A stretch of DNA of 64,000 nt, taken from NCBI GenBank assembly GCA_963836405.1, contig CAWIJL010000018.1, positions 186,001 to 250,000 on the forward strand, in the 5' to 3' direction. Source of the DNA: CAWIJJ01 sp963836405 (lineage in GTDB: Bacteria; Acidobacteriota; Terriglobia; Bryobacterales; Bryobacteraceae). The position numbers and the translations under genes are program-made. Below the pieces are notes generated by a model that ran no database searches, had not been told where the DNA came from, and saw only the letters and a program-made list of their open reading frames with translations. Numbering within the stretch: position 1 is the stretch's first letter; each line of letters opens with the position of its first letter. Of this stretch, positions 55,398-63,722 are shown one piece after another.

Positions 55398-56922
55398 ACT
55401 GGCGCCGGCGGCGGTGGCGCTCGGCATTGCGGCCGTGAGCGCGCTGGCGGTCTGGTATTTCTTTTCGAACGGCTGGCTGCAATGGTATGGGGACGCGGAA
55501 GCGCACCTCAACATCGCGCGCAACCTGATCGACAACCGCACGCCCGGCTACGACCAGTTGGGCACCGTGTGGCTGCCGCTGCCGCACGTGCTGACGATGC
55601 CTTTCGCACAGGTGGACGCGTGGTGGCGGAACGGCATCGCGGCGTCCTTTGCTCCGGCGGCGTTTTTCATCATGGGCGGCGTCTTTCTGTTCGCGGCGGT
55701 GCGGAGAATTTACGACTCCACGGCCGCCGCCTTCGCCGCCGCGGCGCTGGCCACGCTCAATCCGAATCTGCTTTACCTGCAATCGACGTCGATGACGGAG
55801 GGCTATTTCTACGGCGAACTGATGGCGGCGCTGTACTTCACGGTGCGCTACCGCGAGACGCAAGGACTGGGCGCGGCGGCGGGCGCGGGAGTGGCGGTCT
55901 GCGCGGCCGCGCTGACACGCTACGAGGGCTGGTTCCTGATACCGTTCGTGGCGGCGTACCTGCTGATTGCGGGATCGCGGCGCCGCTTCCTGGCCGCAGC
56001 GCTGTTCTGCGCGATTGCCGGCGCGGGTCCGCTTTACTGGATGGCAAGCAACTGGTACCTGACCGGCGACGCGCTCGATTTCTATCGCGGCCCCTACGCG
56101 CCGCGCGCCATTCAGGGCGGCAAACCGTACCCGGGATATCACGACTGGAGGCTGGCGTGGATGTATTATCGCGCGGCGGTGGAGTGGTGCGCCGGCCCGG
56201 GGCTGGCGCTGATGGGCGCGGTGGGAGTGGTGGTAGCGCTGGCGCGGCGCGCCTTCTGGCCTCTCCTGCTGCTGGCCTTGCCGCCAATTTTTTACATCCT
56301 GAGCAATCACTCGTCGGGCGGCACTCCGATTTACGTGCCGAACCTGTGGCCGCACTCCTGGTACAACAGTCGCTACGGCCTGGCCGCTCTGCCGCTGCTG
56401 GCTTTCTGCGCGGCGGCGCTGGTGCTGGCCGTGCCTGCGCGCTTCCACGGCGCGGTGGCGGCGCTGATCGTGGTGGCGGGAACCGTTCATTGGGCGTCGC
56501 ATCCGGGACCGGAAAACTGGGTCACATGGGCGGAATCGCGCGCGAATTCCGAAGGGCGGCGCGCCTGGACGCGCGAGGCCGGCCGATTCCTCGGGCCGCG
56601 TTATGTGCGCGGCTCCGGCGTTATCTCCACGTTCGGCGATGTGTCCGGCATTTTCCGCCAGATGGGCCTGCCGCTGAGCGAAACCTTCACCGTCAATAAC
56701 GGCATACCGTGGGAAGCCGCGGTGCGCCGTCCGGACCTGTTCCTGCGCGAAGAGTGGGCGATCGCCGCGTATCGTCCCGATCAAACCGACCCCGTCCGGG
56801 CCGCGATCGAGCTGGCAGAAAAATCCGGAATCCACTATACGCTCGAGAAAACCATCCGAATCAAGAACGAGCCGGTGATCGAAATCTACCGGTACTCAGG
56901 AGGCAGAAATGGTCCCTCATGA
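55348..56922 (+). CDS. Multi-pass glycosyltransferase-like membrane protein
   Basis: A 524-residue protein with about nine membrane segments. An early 'YGDAEAHLNIARNLIDN' loop, rich in acidic and amide residues, resembles the first loop of GT-C (PMT/ArnT-like) glycosyltransferases. 'LTRYEGWFLIPFVAAYLL' and a soluble C-terminal domain of about 110 residues follow. The acceptor is unknown. The ATG at 55348 lies inside the kinase gene; a later start is possible. Confidence 0.75.
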   Translation: MRSRRAIRNSRAAPRSKLAPAAVALGIAAVSALAVWYFFSNGWLQWYGDAEAHLNIARNLIDNRTPGYDQLGTVWLPLPHVLTMPFAQVDAWWRNGIAASFAPAAFFIMGGVFLFAAVRRIYDSTAAAFAAAALATLNPNLLYLQSTSMTEGYFYGELMAALYFTVRYRETQGLGAAAGAGVAVCAAALTRYEGWFLIPFVAAYLLIAGSRRRFLAAALFCAIAGAGPLYWMASNWYLTGDALDFYRGPYAPRAIQGGKPYPGYHDWRLAWMYYRAAVEWCAGPGLALMGAVGVVVALARRAFWPLLLLALPPIFYILSNHSSGGTPIYVPNLWPHSWYNSRYGLAALPLLAFCAAALVLAVPARFHGAVAALIVVAGTVHWASHPGPENWVTWAESRANSEGRRAWTREAGRFLGPRYVRGSGVISTFGDVSGIFRQMGLPLSETFTVNNGIPWEAAVRRPDLFLREEWAIAAYRPDQTDPVRAAIELAEKSGIHYTLEKTIRIKNEPVIEIYRYSGGRNGPS

Positions 56923-57247
56923 AAACGTGACGACGGCATTCGATCTTCCCGGATTGCGCGTGCGGCGGAACCTGGGCGTGGTGCGGGGCATCATCGTACG
57001 ATCCCGATCGCTTTTCGGGACGATCGGCGCCGGCCTGCAAACCATCGTCGGCGGCAATATCACGCTATTCAGCAGCCTGTGCGAGCGCACGCGGCAGGAC
57101 GCCTTCGAAATAATGATCGACCACGCCAGCGCGCTGGGCGCGAACGCGATTATCGGCGCGCGCTACGACGCCACGGAGATCATGCAGGGCGTGACCGAGG
57201 TGCTGGCCTACGGGACGGCGGTGGAAGTGGAACCGATTCCGCAATGA
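56909..57247 (+). CDS. YbjQ/UPF0145 family protein
   Basis: A 112-residue YbjQ-type protein ('VVRGIIVRSRSLFGTIGAGLQTIVGGNITLF', 'GANAIIGARYDATEIMQGVTEVLAYGTAV'). The family forms homopentamers and is called heavy-metal-binding from sequence, with no proven role. A perfect CAGGAGG site precedes the ATG, and the gene overlaps both neighbours by a few bases. Confidence 0.9.
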   Translation: MVPHENVTTAFDLPGLRVRRNLGVVRGIIVRSRSLFGTIGAGLQTIVGGNITLFSSLCERTRQDAFEIMIDHASALGANAIIGARYDATEIMQGVTEVLAYGTAVEVEPIPQ

Positions 57248-58038
57248 AGATACCCTTCACCAAGGCGCACGGAGCCAGGAACGACTTCCTGCTGACGTGG
57301 GCGGCGGACGCTCCGGAAGGGGACCGCGCAGCGATGGCGCGGGCGATCTGCGACCGGCACACGGGCGTGGGCGCGGACGGGTGGATGCTGGTCTCGCCGC
57401 CCGCCAGCACCGAATCGGAGGGGGCGATTCAGCTTTACAATTCCGACGGCAGCATGGCGGAGATCAGCGGGAACGGGACGCGTTGCGCGGCGGCGTTTCT
57501 CATCCGCCATCGCTTCGCCGCCGGCGTGGTCCGGATCGTCACCGGCGCCGGGCTGAAGTCCCTGCGCCTGCTGGAACGGAGCGACCTCTGGTTTGTCTTC
57601 GAAATGAACATGGGGCGCGCGGAGATTCGCGAGTTGCGGTTCGACCTGCCGCTTTCGGGCGGAGCGCGCGACGTGGTGCTGCTATGGGTGGGGAACCCGC
57701 AATGCGCGGTGCCGGTGGAGGGCTTCGATTTCGACTGGCGCGCGATGGGAGCGGAAATCGAAGCGCATGCGCACTTTCCGAACCGCACTAACGTCTCGTT
57801 CGTCCGGGCAGTGGACGAGCACACCATCGACGTCCGCTTTTACGAGCGCGGGGCGGGCGAGACGATGAGTTCGGGGACCGGATCCACGGGCGCGGCGGCG
57901 GCCGCGGTGGCGCGCGGGATGGCGGCGTGGCCGGTGCGCGTGCTAACGCCGGCGGGAGAAATCAACGTACGGTTCGAGGGTGACATCTTTCTTACGGGGC
58001 CGGCGCAGATCGTGGCGGAGGGCACCTTCCTCGGGTAA
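57244..58038 (+). CDS. dapF: Diaminopimelate epimerase-like protein, one catalytic Cys replaced
   Basis: A 264-residue DapF-type protein. 'TKAHGARNDFLLTW', 'DGSMAEISGNGTRCAAAF' with catalytic Cys81, and 'FPNRTNVSFV' fit the family, which interconverts LL- and meso-diaminopimelate for peptidoglycan and lysine. The second catalytic cysteine, normally in 'GETxACGTGA', is replaced: here the motif reads 'GETMSSGTGSTGA', so Ser210 stands in. The gene overlaps ybjQ by four bases (ATGA type). It may be a true but altered epimerase or have another activity. Confidence 0.85.
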   Translation: MKIPFTKAHGARNDFLLTWAADAPEGDRAAMARAICDRHTGVGADGWMLVSPPASTESEGAIQLYNSDGSMAEISGNGTRCAAAFLIRHRFAAGVVRIVTGAGLKSLRLLERSDLWFVFEMNMGRAEIRELRFDLPLSGGARDVVLLWVGNPQCAVPVEGFDFDWRAMGAEIEAHAHFPNRTNVSFVRAVDEHTIDVRFYERGAGETMSSGTGSTGAAAAAVARGMAAWPVRVLTPAGEINVRFEGDIFLTGPAQIVAEGTFLG

Positions 58039-58185
58039 GAAGCCGCTCGGCCAAGTACCGTAACTGCTACGACGAAATACTCGGATTATTCGATGGCCTG
58101 GCATAAACCTCGGTAAGTACAGAAGACGTCGAAAGTGGGTAAGGACGGCTACCGTTCGGGAGAACCTGTTCAACGACGCGGCCAT

Positions 58186-59068
58186 GGGACAGATACGGTG
58201 GCCGCGCTCTTTGGGCAGGCCAGATACTGCCAACCTTTTCATGGGTTCACCATCCAAAGCAAAATCGGGTCGATATCTGGCATATCGGCCTGGATGGTTC
58301 GGTGGTGGAGGACTTACAGGGGTGGGTGCCCGGCGTGGTCCCGGAAACAGGGACGGCGGCCCGGACCCGGAGTTCTATTCCGTCCGCTACTCGATCCGCA
58401 CGCGAGGCGGCGGCGACGAATGGGTGGAGGTTCAGTTTTCGGGCGCTGCATGGCGGCATCCGGGCCGTTCGGTCCGCGCCCGCCAGCGCTACCTGAGTTC
58501 GCACGGATTCCAGTTTCCCGCCGGCGATACGCGATGTCGGCGGCGAGGCCCGGGCACTGGAACTCCGCAGCCTCCAGGACGTAATTCAGAAGGCGGACCC
58601 GATCACGCACCCGCTGTTATCGGAGTGGGCATCGGCTGCCGACAACCGGAAGGCGCTGCTCGCGGGGAGCGCCTGGGGCGGCACCCGCTGGCCGAAGTTT
58701 CTGGGCAGACCGTACCCGTATGGATCGAGCCGCAGCGTTCCCGGCCCTGCCGCCAGGCTCAGTTCCCACGAGACATGGGCCAAGCTTACCGTCAGCCGGT
58801 TGGGGTTGATTCCGCCGCCGCCGGCGAAGAACATGAAAGCCACACGAAACTCCGCCTCCGAACTGGCGTCCCACACCGACGGCGCCGGTTGGACTCTGAA
58901 CGTGCTGATGCCTCTATAGTGCCCGCCGCCCACAGCGACTTCGGCAACCTGGGCGAACGGGTGGTCTTTCCCGATTTCGTAGTGAAGCACGACCCTTACC
59001 GCCGCAGCCTGTCGATTCAGCCTTTGGGTCCATCTATCGATACGGTGCAATTCCGTGATCCGGGGTAG
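58186..59068 (+). pseudogene. Unknown gene in four frame-shifted pieces
   Basis: No single frame is convincing, but protein-like text alternates between two plus frames: 'DIWHIGLDGSVVEDLQGWVP' (about 58272-58360), 'DPEFYSVRYSIRTRGGG' to 'HGFQFPAGDT' (58362-58530), 'ARALELRSLQDVIQKADPIT' to 'LLAGSAWGGTRWPKFLG' (58533-58915) and 'DFGNLGERVVFPDFVVKHD' to 'IDTVQFRDPG' (58890-59068). At least three indels separate them. An open minus-strand frame (58586-59050) looks less natural. No family is recognised. It lies between dapF and the CHAT gene. Confidence 0.5.
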
Positions 59069-59136
59069 TTAAGTTAGGTCTCGGATAGCGATGCAGCATC
59101 GATGGGTGAAGAATCGAAGGCGGGCGGCATGCGCTC

Positions 59137-59475
59137 TTACTGTCGCCCGGTCAGCACGGTCGTTCGTGTGGTTGTGAAGGCTTTGAACTTGTTTTCGAAG
59201 TCTTTGATGTCTTTCTCCGCTCTGGCCTTGTCGTAGGCTGCCCAGGTCAGCGCGAAAAGGCTCTCCATCAAGCTTACACACCAGTTGTACAGAAGGGTGA
59301 ACTCGGACGCCATCTGGCCGGAGGGCGTATTTAATTCGACCCGGTGCTCGAGGGCATGCAGAGCCCGCTGGATGTGGTTCAGGTCGCGGTGCATCTGGAA
59401 GATTTTGTCGACGGCTTGCGCGTGCGGCGTGTTCCCAAAAAATTGGGCGATCATCTGTCCATCTTCTAACGGCAT
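59137..59475 (-). CDS. Small helical protein divergent from the CHAT gene
   Basis: A 112-residue protein predicted to be all helix ('QAVDKIFQMHRDLNHIQRALHALEHRVEL', 'FTLLYNWCVSLMESLFALTWAAYDKARAEKD'), with no signal or catalytic motif. AAAGGAAT sits about 8 bases before the ATG. It is transcribed away from the CHAT gene across a 256-base gap. A helper or regulatory role is only a guess. Confidence 0.55.
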   Translation of the reverse strand: MPLEDGQMIAQFFGNTPHAQAVDKIFQMHRDLNHIQRALHALEHRVELNTPSGQMASEFTLLYNWCVSLMESLFALTWAAYDKARAEKDIKDFENKFKAFTTTRTTVLTGRQ

Positions 59476-59731
59476 ATCTACGATTCCTTTCTATTTAAAG
59501 GCGGTGGGCTCGTGAGGCTACGGCATCCACGACTTCCCATCTATCACAAGAAGCGAAAAGTGCGGGCGGAATTAGCGGAAAAGCCCGGACGGAGAAGCTC
59601 GCTGGAGGCACTACCGCTTTTGCCCGAGAGCTGTTTCGGGTAGCCGGAGGGCGATACAATGTGTTCGCCGTGCCCGGCACCGGTCGCATTCCGGGCCTGC
59701 ACGTCCCGTGGGCACGTCAGGATGTAGAAAG

Positions 59732-61414
59732 ATGCCATTCAGAGTACCTTATCAACCGGAGCCCGAGTTGCCAAGCAAGGCGGGATATCACGCTCCCACC
59801 CGGTATCTGGATTTCGAACTTCGGGCCCGGCGCCCCGACTGCGAGCGCGTTGAGGTGATCGTACAGAATAGCCCGGCCGGAAAAATGGACGCGCCGGTGT
59901 TCGTGTCGATGCCGCAAAGCGAGGATGCCTTGCTCCGCGTTGACGCCGAGGCAACGCTGGGGGATGCGGTGAAGGCCGGCCGGGCCATGTCTCGCGTTCT
60001 GTTTCCCGCGCCGGTCTACAGTCTCCTGAAACAGTCGCTACACATCGCGTCGCGCCGCGGGCACACGGGCGTGCGTCTAAGGCTCGTGCTGGATTTCTTT
60101 CTCTCCGATCTGTCCTGGGAATTCCTCTACCGGCCGGAGATGAGCGAGGGCAATGCCCTTTCCGGTTTCCTGATTCTCGACGCCTCGATCTCCCTGGTTC
60201 GTGGGGCGGTTAACCCGGAAGCCGGAATCGAGCCGGTAACCGGCAAGCAGCGTCTCCTGTATGTCGGCACCTTTTGGCCGGGCGGCGAAGATAAGTGGGA
60301 AGTCAAGCCAGAGTACGAGCGCATCCGATCGGCGATGGAAGACCTGAAGGATCTGGTTGACATACAATTCCTGAGAGCTTCCGAACAGCAGGGAATCCAG
60401 AAGGCGCTGGCTCAGCGGGTGCCAATATTTCATTACGCGGGGCATACCGATGTCGATCGAACCACCGGGCTGGCGTATCTGTTAAGAGAGGCGGCGACAG
60501 AGGGGCCGAAATTATTCAGTAACCATCTGGCGCCCATGCTCGCCCGGGCGGGCACACGACTGGCGGTGTTTAGCGCGTGCAATAGCGCGGCGTCCGCGTT
60601 TGTGCGGCCGTTCATCGAGAGCGGTATCCCGGCAGTCATTGCGGCCAGCGGCCTCATCTACGTGGATACTGCGTACGCGTTCTGTAGCAAGCTGTATCAG
60701 TCCCTCGCAGTAGGTCTGTCACTCGATGAAGCCGTTACATTTGCGCGTCTGAACGCGATACAGGTCGAGGCTACGAGGGGACAGTGCCATTGGGGACGTT
60801 TCGTCGTATACATGAACACGCAGGAGGCTGTGCTGTTCCCGCGTAAGGCGAGGAAAGCCATCCGGGCCCAATCAGCCCAGCGCGTGTCCCGATCGAAGAC
60901 GATCGGCGATGTCCACGACCTTGTGAAACATCTGGACGGAGCGGCTTACGGAGAGCTGATGTCCGAACTCGTCGCGCGCGGCGTTTTGATACTGGGCCGC
61001 TTCACAGCTCGCCGTCGAAAGATACTCGAGGCAATTCAGCACAGTCTGCAGCTCGGGAAGAGCGGCTACATTCCAGTGCTATTCACTTTTCAGAAGCCCA
61101 AGGGGCGAGATCTGATCGAATCTGTTATGGGCTTCGCGGCCCTCAGCCGCTTCGTCATTGCCGATCTTACAGAGCCAAGAAGCATTCCTGCCGAGTTACA
61201 GCAGATTATTCCAAGCTATCCCTCGCTGCCCGTGGTGGCGATCATCAGCGATGGAACACGCGAGTTTGCGACGTTCGGAAATCTGAAGCGCCGCAGTAAC
61301 GTTGTCAGGCCGACAGTAGTGTATCGCGACGAAGATCACCTGTTAGAGATCCTCGAACGGAAGGTGATTGCGCCCGCTGAAGCGAAGCGGACCGAACTGC
61401 AGCGGGATGTGTGA
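59732..61414 (+). CDS. CHAT-domain protease fused to a TIR-like C-terminal domain
   Basis: A 560-residue cytoplasmic protein. Residues about 20-160 form an all-beta-rich N-terminal region. Residues about 170-370 are a CHAT (caspase-HetF-associated) domain with a catalytic dyad of His234/His238 in 'FHYAGHTD' and Cys283 in 'VFSACNSAA'. After a basic linker (370-400), residues 411-545 form a second domain, 'RGVLILGRFTARRRKILEAI' to 'SRFVIADLTEPRSIPAELQQ'. I recall that domain mostly from the ends of pentapeptide-repeat proteins, and it looks Rossmann/TIR-like. CHAT proteases act in bacterial immunity and cell death. The start at 59732 follows GTAGAAAG. Confidence 0.8.
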   Translation: MPFRVPYQPEPELPSKAGYHAPTRYLDFELRARRPDCERVEVIVQNSPAGKMDAPVFVSMPQSEDALLRVDAEATLGDAVKAGRAMSRVLFPAPVYSLLKQSLHIASRRGHTGVRLRLVLDFFLSDLSWEFLYRPEMSEGNALSGFLILDASISLVRGAVNPEAGIEPVTGKQRLLYVGTFWPGGEDKWEVKPEYERIRSAMEDLKDLVDIQFLRASEQQGIQKALAQRVPIFHYAGHTDVDRTTGLAYLLREAATEGPKLFSNHLAPMLARAGTRLAVFSACNSAASAFVRPFIESGIPAVIAASGLIYVDTAYAFCSKLYQSLAVGLSLDEAVTFARLNAIQVEATRGQCHWGRFVVYMNTQEAVLFPRKARKAIRAQSAQRVSRSKTIGDVHDLVKHLDGAAYGELMSELVARGVLILGRFTARRRKILEAIQHSLQLGKSGYIPVLFTFQKPKGRDLIESVMGFAALSRFVIADLTEPRSIPAELQQIIPSYPSLPVVAIISDGTREFATFGNLKRRSNVVRPTVVYRDEDHLLEILERKVIAPAEAKRTELQRDV

Positions 61415-61756
61415 ACTTACGCTCGCGAATCATACAGCTCAACAGGAGGTCGAGGCCCCGCAGATCAGAAGTGAAGCCCCGCGCCGATTTGGACCCGGTA
61501 GCGTTCCGGACGGATAGAAAGCCTCGGGTGAAGAGCGATATTCATTCCCGCGGCGAATGCGAGCCCCAATTGGTTCGCCGTCGTGCGTCCTTCGATTAGC
61601 CGGGGCTGGAGGGCTCCCGTGAGTGGGTCGACATCGAAGACGCAGAGTTCACAACGATTGGAATAGTCGGCCCGGATGAGACCGGGGCCGCGGCAAGGTA
61701 AGGCTGCACCCTGCTTCGCGCGCGAAAGTGCACCGGGGAACGGGCGGACTCCGATG

Positions 61757-61764
61757 GAAAAAAC
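61757..61764. repeat. Target site duplication, left copy
   Basis: GAAAAAAC directly before the left inverted repeat of the IS, identical to the copy at 63337-63344. Eight base pairs is the usual duplication length for ISL3-family elements. Confidence 0.9.
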
Positions 61765-63336
61765 GGCTCTATAGCAGAATCTGTGGGTAGGATTGGGAAG
61801 ATTTGCGGGGGAATCGGCGGGAGCGGACCTTCTGCGTCCGACGGGAGTTCCTGCTGAAACCAAAACAAGAACTTTCTGAGAAGGAAAGACAAGAAGCATT
61901 CTGCGCCCGCCCCTGGTCTGGCGAGCAGGACGCGTTAAAAGGAGACGGAACAGAGGCCTGAACTGGCGCTGGGCGAATAGCTGATCTCCAGCAGCTTGGA
62001 TTAATCTGCAGTTGAAGAGACCGAGACTCATCGGCCACAGAGGAGATCAGCCATTCAACTACAGGTTAAGACCATCTTGAATCAGGTGCAACGATTCGTA
62101 GGGTTCGTATACCAAGGGGTCCGCATGCTTGGCGGCCCGGAGGGGCCGCCGTCGATCGAGATCACGGTAGAGCCACACGCGGGCATACGCAGGCGCTGTT
62201 CGCGTTGCCAGAAACCGGCCCCGGGCTATGACTGCTTGCCCCAGCGGCGCTGGCTCTTCGTGCCTTTGTGGGGGATCGCCACCTATTTTTGCTACGCTCC
62301 ACGGAGAGTAGAGTGTGCCGAACACGGGGTTGTAGTCGAGCACATTCCGTGGAGCGACGGCAAGCGTCCGGTGACCTGCGCCATGATGGGATTTTTAGCG
62401 CGCTGGGCGCGACGGTTGAGTTGGCGGGAAACGGCGCGAGCGTTCCAGACCAGTTGGGAGGCGGTGTATCGGTCAGTGGAGTGGTTTGTCGAGTGGGGCT
62501 TGGCGCAGCGCCAACTGCACGGTGTCGACTCCATCGGTGTGGACGAAATCCATTGGGGACACGGCTTGAAAGCAGACAACTTCTTGACGGTGATCTACCA
62601 AATCGACGCCGGCTGCCGGCGTTTGCTATGGGTGGGACGCCGGCGTTCGCAGGCAACCCTGCGGCGAGGCCTGAAGGCATTGGGGCCGGGGGTCGCCGAA
62701 GGGCTGCGTTTTGTGTGCAGTGACATGTGGAAGCCTTACTTGAAAGTCATCGCAGCCGAGGCCGGTCAGGCTTTGCACGTGCTGGACCGATTCCATATCA
62801 CGAGCCATTTGAATCAGGCGGTGGATCAGGTGCGCCGCGCCGAGAGCACGCGCCTGGGAATCAAAAGCAAGAAAGCAGCGCAGCAGCTCAAGCATTTGCG
62901 CTGGCCCCTGCTACGCCGCGGCGGCCGGGTGCGCGGGCGAGCCAGGCAAAAGCTGAATGCCCTGCTTGCCAGCAAACTGGCCACCGCACGGGCCTGGGAC
63001 TTAAAGGAGACCTTCTCCCATTTCTGGAAGTACAAATCCGAGATGTGGGCCGGAGCCTTTCTTGACTATTGGTGTTTCCGGGCCATGCGGAGCCGTCTGG
63101 AACCGATGAAAAAGCTGGCCCGGATGCTGCGCGCCCATGAGCCGCTGATACTGAATTGGTTTCGCGCCAGAGGAGAAATCTCCAACGGTGCTGTTGAGGG
63201 CCTCAACAACAAGATCCGAGTAGTCACCAGACGATCCTACGGCTTTCGCACCTTCAACGCGATGGAAATTGCCCTTTATCACAACCTGGGGCGGCTCCCG
63301 GAACCACAATCCCCCCACAGATTCTGCTGAGGAGGC
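61765..63336 (+). mobile_element. ISL3-family insertion sequence, 1572 bp
   Basis: A complete insertion sequence. The ends are imperfect inverted repeats: the left begins GGCTCTATAGCAGAATCTG (61765) and the right, read inward from 63336, begins GCCTCCTCAGCAGAATCTG. Fourteen bases (GCAGAATCTGTGGG) match exactly near both tips, and a GGATTG block follows. The GGCTCT tip, 8-bp duplications and a single ISL3-type transposase identify the family. It inserted into a minus-strand open reading frame near tRNA-Lys. The intact duplications indicate a recent event. Confidence 0.93.
62053..63330 (+). CDS. ISL3-family transposase
   Basis: A transposase of 425 residues if it starts at 62053. The N-terminal zinc-finger cysteines ('RRRCSRCQKPAPGYD', 'RRVECAEHG') precede a helix-turn-helix region ('SWRETARAFQTSWEAVYRSVEW'). 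DDE residues lie in 'GVDEIHWGHG', 'VCSDMWKPYLK' and 'NGAVEGLNNKIRVVTRRSYGFR'. The proposed start is a rare ATT seven bases after a perfect AGGAG, giving MIQLQVKTILN, which fits the family N-terminus; a TTG at 62077 is the first conventional start. The TGA stop lies inside the right inverted repeat. Confidence 0.9.
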   Translation: MQLQVKTILNQVQRFVGFVYQGVRMLGGPEGPPSIEITVEPHAGIRRRCSRCQKPAPGYDCLPQRRWLFVPLWGIATYFCYAPRRVECAEHGVVVEHIPWSDGKRPVTCAMMGFLARWARRLSWRETARAFQTSWEAVYRSVEWFVEWGLAQRQLHGVDSIGVDEIHWGHGLKADNFLTVIYQIDAGCRRLLWVGRRRSQATLRRGLKALGPGVAEGLRFVCSDMWKPYLKVIAAEAGQALHVLDRFHITSHLNQAVDQVRRAESTRLGIKSKKAAQQLKHLRWPLLRRGGRVRGRARQKLNALLASKLATARAWDLKETFSHFWKYKSEMWAGAFLDYWCFRAMRSRLEPMKKLARMLRAHEPLILNWFRARGEISNGAVEGLNNKIRVVTRRSYGFRTFNAMEIALYHNLGRLPEPQSPHRFC

Positions 63337-63344
63337 GAAAAAAC
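63337..63344. repeat. Target site duplication, right copy
   Basis: GAAAAAAC directly after the right inverted repeat of the IS, identical to the copy at 61757-61764. Confidence 0.9.
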
Positions 63345-63572
63345 ATAATCGGCGCCTCGGCCCCAGTTCCGGTTACCATGAAACAGGCCTCCGGAGCCGG
63401 CGTTGGCATTCAGTTCCATCCGGGAAATCCAGGGCGTCACGTGTCCGTGGAGGCAGGTTGCCAGGGCGGTCCCTACCGAGGTGACGAAGACGGCGGTGGC
63501 CAGCCTGGGAACGTCGGCATGAGCCAGCGGCTCACCAGATCGAAGCTGAGCTTTGAAACGTTTTATAAGTTG

Positions 63573-63648
63573 TGGTGAGCGCGGAAGGAATCGAACCTTC
63601 AACCTAGTGATTAAGAGTCACTTGCTCTGCCAATTGAGCTACGCGCCC
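63573..63648 (-). tRNA. tRNA-Lys (anticodon CTT)
   Basis: A complete 76-base cloverleaf including an encoded CCA. The acceptor stem pairs GGGCGCG with CGCGCTC (one G-T), the D arm reads TAGCTCAATTGGCAGAGCA, and the anticodon loop CTCTTAA in an AGTGA/TCACT stem gives CTT. The T arm is AGGTTCGATTCCT in type. It reads AAG lysine codons. It borders the accessory region on its right. Confidence 0.95.
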
Positions 63649-63722
63649 TGATTTTGAAACGGCTGGCGAGACGACGCTGCCGAGGCAACGTCAAACCGAT
63701 TATAGCATCTCACCGGCGCGTG

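Larger units (their letters stand above)
61465..63419 (-). pseudogene. Open reading frame interrupted by the insertion sequence
   Basis: The piece 63419-63337 and the piece 61756-61465, joined after removing the IS and one target duplication, give an exact 124-residue frame. It crosses the junction as 'GADYVFSIGVRPFPG' and ends 'PERYRVQIGAGLHF'. The aromatic last residue and alternating pattern of the end recall an outer-membrane beta-strand, but no family is recognised. The frame is open further upstream, to the tRNA gene, without a good start codon, so the gene may already have been damaged. Confidence 0.55.

Noticed and set aside
58586..59050. 154-codon minus-strand frame as the real gene in this region
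   Set aside because: The plus strand gives several more convincing protein segments and a natural end at 59068; the minus frame has no recognised motif, though it cannot be fully excluded.
63573..63648. Integrative element using tRNA-Lys as attachment site
   Set aside because: No integrase gene and no second copy of the tRNA 3' end was seen by eye within the window; only the IS is demonstrable.
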